A stretch of 64,000 nt of DNA from Paraphysoderma sedebokerense (lineage: Eukaryota; Blastocladiomycota; Physodermatomycetes; Physodermatales; Physodermataceae), in assembly GCA_025602915.1 (NCBI GenBank), contig JAHLJZ010000073.1:1-64000 (forward strand), written 5' to 3'. Below, in pieces: positions 61,645 to 64,000 of this stretch (within the stretch, counting starts at the first letter, position 1; every line of letters starts with the position of its first letter). The position numbers and the translations under genes are program-made. The notes beneath the pieces are model-generated. The model worked only from the letters and a program-made list of their open reading frames with translations. It had not been told where the DNA came from and made no database searches.

Positions 61645-62614
61645 TGCAAATCCGAAGTGTGAGGCTTGTCAATGGAACGAATCGTCAAAGTATGCTATAT
61701 AATATAAAGCAAACAAGTTAAACTTTCATTGAGTATGGAAATCAATCTCCCTATAAACCCTAGGTGACCACGTATTCGAGGTACCGCTGGCATGACGCCA
61801 TTTAACTCTAGGAATATACTAGATGAAAGAGCATCTCTCTGACTGAAGCATCACTCTTTCAGAAAAGTCCAAAATGGAAACTAATTACAGTCCGGTCTTA
61901 GAAGCCTTACGCAAGAGATTTCAGACTAATCATGGGTTTTGTAAACAAACAGTCGGGACGCCAGGCTTGCATTTATCCAACTGGGTTGTGAACCATGACA
62001 TGGACAGCAGCCACAACCACAGAAAAATGAAGGGAATAGGGATAGTGCAAAATAAACAGATTTTTCTGTATGAATGAAACAGATCAAAGTGATGTGTTGA
62101 CAGACCTTTGTCGATTGAGTAAACACTTGTACTCGACACAGCCAATTGGAGAATAGGCCGAGTAGAGGAGGATACAAAGATGCTCCTGGGAACTTTGTTT
62201 CCGTTCAAGTGAGCAGGATGGAGGATGAGGAGTATTGAGTGGCAGATTATGAACGACAACAGTCACAGAACTGACGATGAGGAATGATGATGTGAGTGTG
62301 AAGATAACAAGATGGCAGAGGAGGAGGGAATGCGGCAAAAGAGGAACGAACGCGTTGATTATTCAATAAAAGGGAATAGAAATTACTACTCTTAAAAGAA
62401 TATATCATTCTTGATCATGTATTCAAATCATCTCTGCAAAGAGAGTACAAGACAGAGTCTATCACTCTCGTCCCATTACATTAGCTTATATGGATATATC
62501 ATACAACACTTGAATCGTCCACGTTGCACAGGATTTATGCCAACGAATGAACCAATAAATTACAGTTTTTTTTTCATTTTATTTTTATGATATCACAGCT
62601 ACTCTATGGCTTAT
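61645..62614. other. intergenic, between membrane protein and RRM-YTH gene
   Basis: About one kilobase with the YTH-gene promoter and the 3' end of the membrane-protein gene. A minus-strand frame at 62084-62338 is described separately as a doubtful gene. Otherwise I see only AT-rich sequence. Confidence 0.5.
62084..62338 (-). CDS. possible small secreted protein (doubtful)
   Basis: An 84-codon ATG frame whose first 28 residues (MPHSLLLCHLVIFTLTSSFL, then IVSSVTVV) look like a signal peptide, followed by a short Cys-containing region. I recognise no family, and a 3' extension by splicing cannot be excluded. Fungi, especially chytrids, often carry small secreted proteins of this kind, but a chance frame is about as likely. 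Confidence 0.25.
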   Translation of the reverse strand: MPHSLLLCHLVIFTLTSSFLIVSSVTVVVHNLPLNTPHPPSCSLERKQSSQEHLCILLYSAYSPIGCVEYKCLLNRQRSVNTSL

Positions 62615-63247
62615 CTAAGTGGACTGACTCCCGCTTGCCAAATTTTCTCTCTGTTCTCTCTGCTGATGAACAGTGAGGTATGGTCTAGCAATCACGCAGT
62701 CAGGATCGGCAATGAATTCCGACGACTTGCCAATTTCAATATCCGACATATTCGGTGTGGCAATCATAGGCTGAACGAATGCTTGGTCGACTTTATCTAG
62801 TCGTCGTCTGACCACCCACACAATCACAACTACAACGATGGTGCTCGCGAGAATTGCGCCAATCACAGTACCAGCTTGACTGCCACTTACTCCTCCTGGT
62901 GATGTTTCCCTGGCAATAGGGTTGGTTGGTATTATCAAAATTGGAACACTAGCAATAGTTGAGGTAGTCTGGGTTGAAGTCGAAGGAGTGGTTGTTACTC
63001 TTGTAGACGTCGTTGGAACCGATGCAATGCTTGAGGAGGTAATAATACTTGAGGTGACTGGTTCTGTCGTTGTCGGAGGTACTATCGAAGAACTCGTAGG
63101 TTCTGGGACCGTAGAAGACGATGTTGGAACAACAGGTGGTGTCGACGTTGGAGCTGCAGTTCCGTCTGATGTACCTTGAGCATTCACGACGCTCAAAAGA
63201 CAAAGAACAACAGCAACACTGAATACTAGCGGTTTGAATACTTTCAT
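62615..63247 (-). CDS. mucin-like single-pass membrane protein
   Basis: A 210-residue, single-exon type I membrane protein. A signal peptide (MKVFKPLVFSVAVVLCLLSV, cleaved near VNAQG) is followed by about 100 residues of Ser/Thr/Pro with runs such as TSSSIVPPTTTEPVTSS, likely heavily O-mannosylated. Then comes one transmembrane helix (AGTVIGAILASTIVVVVIVW) ended by RRR, and a cytoplasmic tail of about 55 residues. The layout is that of fungal cell-wall sensors such as Mid2/Mtl1, but no specific domain (for example WSC) is present and orthology cannot be claimed. A role in wall sensing or adhesion is inference from the layout. It is transcribed away from the right edge of the window. Confidence 0.82.
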   Translation of the reverse strand: MKVFKPLVFSVAVVLCLLSVVNAQGTSDGTAAPTSTPPVVPTSSSTVPEPTSSSIVPPTTTEPVTSSIITSSSIASVPTTSTRVTTTPSTSTQTTSTIASVPILIIPTNPIARETSPGGVSGSQAGTVIGAILASTIVVVVIVWVVRRRLDKVDQAFVQPMIATPNMSDIEIGKSSEFIADPDCVIARPYLTVHQQREQRENLASGSQST

Positions 63248-64000
63248 TCGGGAATTCGTTTAAAAAAATTCGATACTCTGTGTTACTTAAAAAATTCTAG
63301 AAGTTTGTATCCTCAGAGGGAATCCTCAACAGCTTTATATAACGTCCGATATAACGTCATTCTCGTCCTGCTACCGAAATAGCAACTGGTCATTTGTCCG
63401 CGTCGACTAATTTAGTAACACTCCGCTCTTTCCTGCGTCGTTAACCGTCGAATCACACATCATCGCAACAAGATAGAACAATTCTACCATTCTTCATCAC
63501 CCAATAAGAATATTACTTCAGAACAGTCGTCACATGAAAACTTTCCTCATGATAATTTCAAAGATGTTTCGATGACTAAAACGATTCAATCGTAAGGGGT
63601 CTTTGATCAGATGGTAAACTGTGTCGTCACCCCGATTCATGGATGGGTATACCTAATTATGAATAAACTATAAACTGCAAGAGTGATATGGATCATCCCA
63701 ACCTTATCATTCAATATATTTGTAATTTAGTACTTCACTGCCAACTATAGGGTTGCACACAACACAAGACCACACGGGTCAGTTTATTGAAAAGTGACTC
63801 CCCGATTTCTCCAAATATATTTACACGAATGGGGTATACAAAAAGCGGTAAGAAAGATGGATAGTCTCACACTTACACAAACTTAAGTACATCGATACCG
63901 TCTTTGGTGCTCCGCTGTACCAATCTCGATATCGATCATTTTGCCTCCTAAAACAACATTAATTTTGAAGTATCCAAAACCAAGACAAAAGTAAAAGCGA
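63248..64000. other. right-edge region with no assigned gene
   Basis: AT-rich sequence upstream of the membrane-protein gene. A short minus-strand stretch near 63870-63960 could be the end of another gene that continues outside the window, but it is too short to identify. Confidence 0.5.

Noticed and set aside
61874-62077. 67-codon plus-strand frame
   Set aside because: No family, no partner exon, and it overlaps other chance frames in an intergenic stretch.

Overview
The window is nuclear DNA of an early-diverging, zoospore-forming fungus, most likely a chytrid. Almost every protein gene is broken by short GT-AG introns, mostly about 50-100 bases, and TAA, TAG and TGA all serve as stops. 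The gene set mixes fungal markers (Svf1, an Msn2-type zinc finger, an RRM-YTH protein of filamentous-fungal layout) with genes kept only by lineages that retain cilia or an ancestral mitotic checkpoint: WDR19/IFT144, KATNAL2 and Zwilch. The species cannot be named from the sequence alone.

Layout. 1-2.99 kb: gene-free, with a TTTTAC microsatellite, a long polypurine run, a GC-rich palindrome-like cluster and CTTG-rich degenerate repeats. 3-14.5 kb: VPS35 (retromer) and THOC2 (THO/TREX mRNA export), both +. 14.7-19.9 kb: a head-to-head pair, a two-BIR survivin/Bir1-like gene (-) and a Zwilch gene (+). 20-30.5 kb: a mitochondrial pyrimidine nucleotide carrier, WDR19/IFT144, a small LYR protein (-) and KATNAL2. 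30.9-35.6 kb: an F-box protein with bacterial-type 20-residue leucine-rich repeats (-), a 15-bp minisatellite, and an unrecognised gene (+). 36.2-38.9 kb: RNase P/MRP subunit Rpp20/Pop7 (-) head-to-head with TAF6 (+). 39.3-49.6 kb: four minus-strand genes, UBE2G1-type E2, Svf1, DHX34-type helicase and an SR/K-rich SCI1-like nuclear protein. 49.6-52.3 kb: a long gene-free region before an Msn2-like C2H2 factor. 54-57.6 kb: a C2-RasGAP. 58-61.6 kb: an RRM-YTH RNA-binding protein (-). 62.6-63.2 kb: a mucin-like single-pass membrane protein (-).

Functional themes are chromosome segregation (Bir1-like, Zwilch), the flagellum and microtubules (WDR19, KATNAL2), nuclear RNA metabolism (THOC2, Rpp20, DHX34, the SR-rich protein, YTH), transcription (TAF6, Msn2-like), and membrane traffic, stress and proteostasis (VPS35, Svf1, E2). 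These are ordinary linked eukaryotic genes, not operons. I recognised no transposon, viral copy, CRISPR array, rRNA or tRNA. The most notable points are the head-to-head Bir1/Zwilch pair, Zwilch and IFT in a fungus, the F-box/bacterial-type LRR fusion, a YTH domain whose aromatic cage appears altered, and the unassigned gene at 33.7-35.6 kb.
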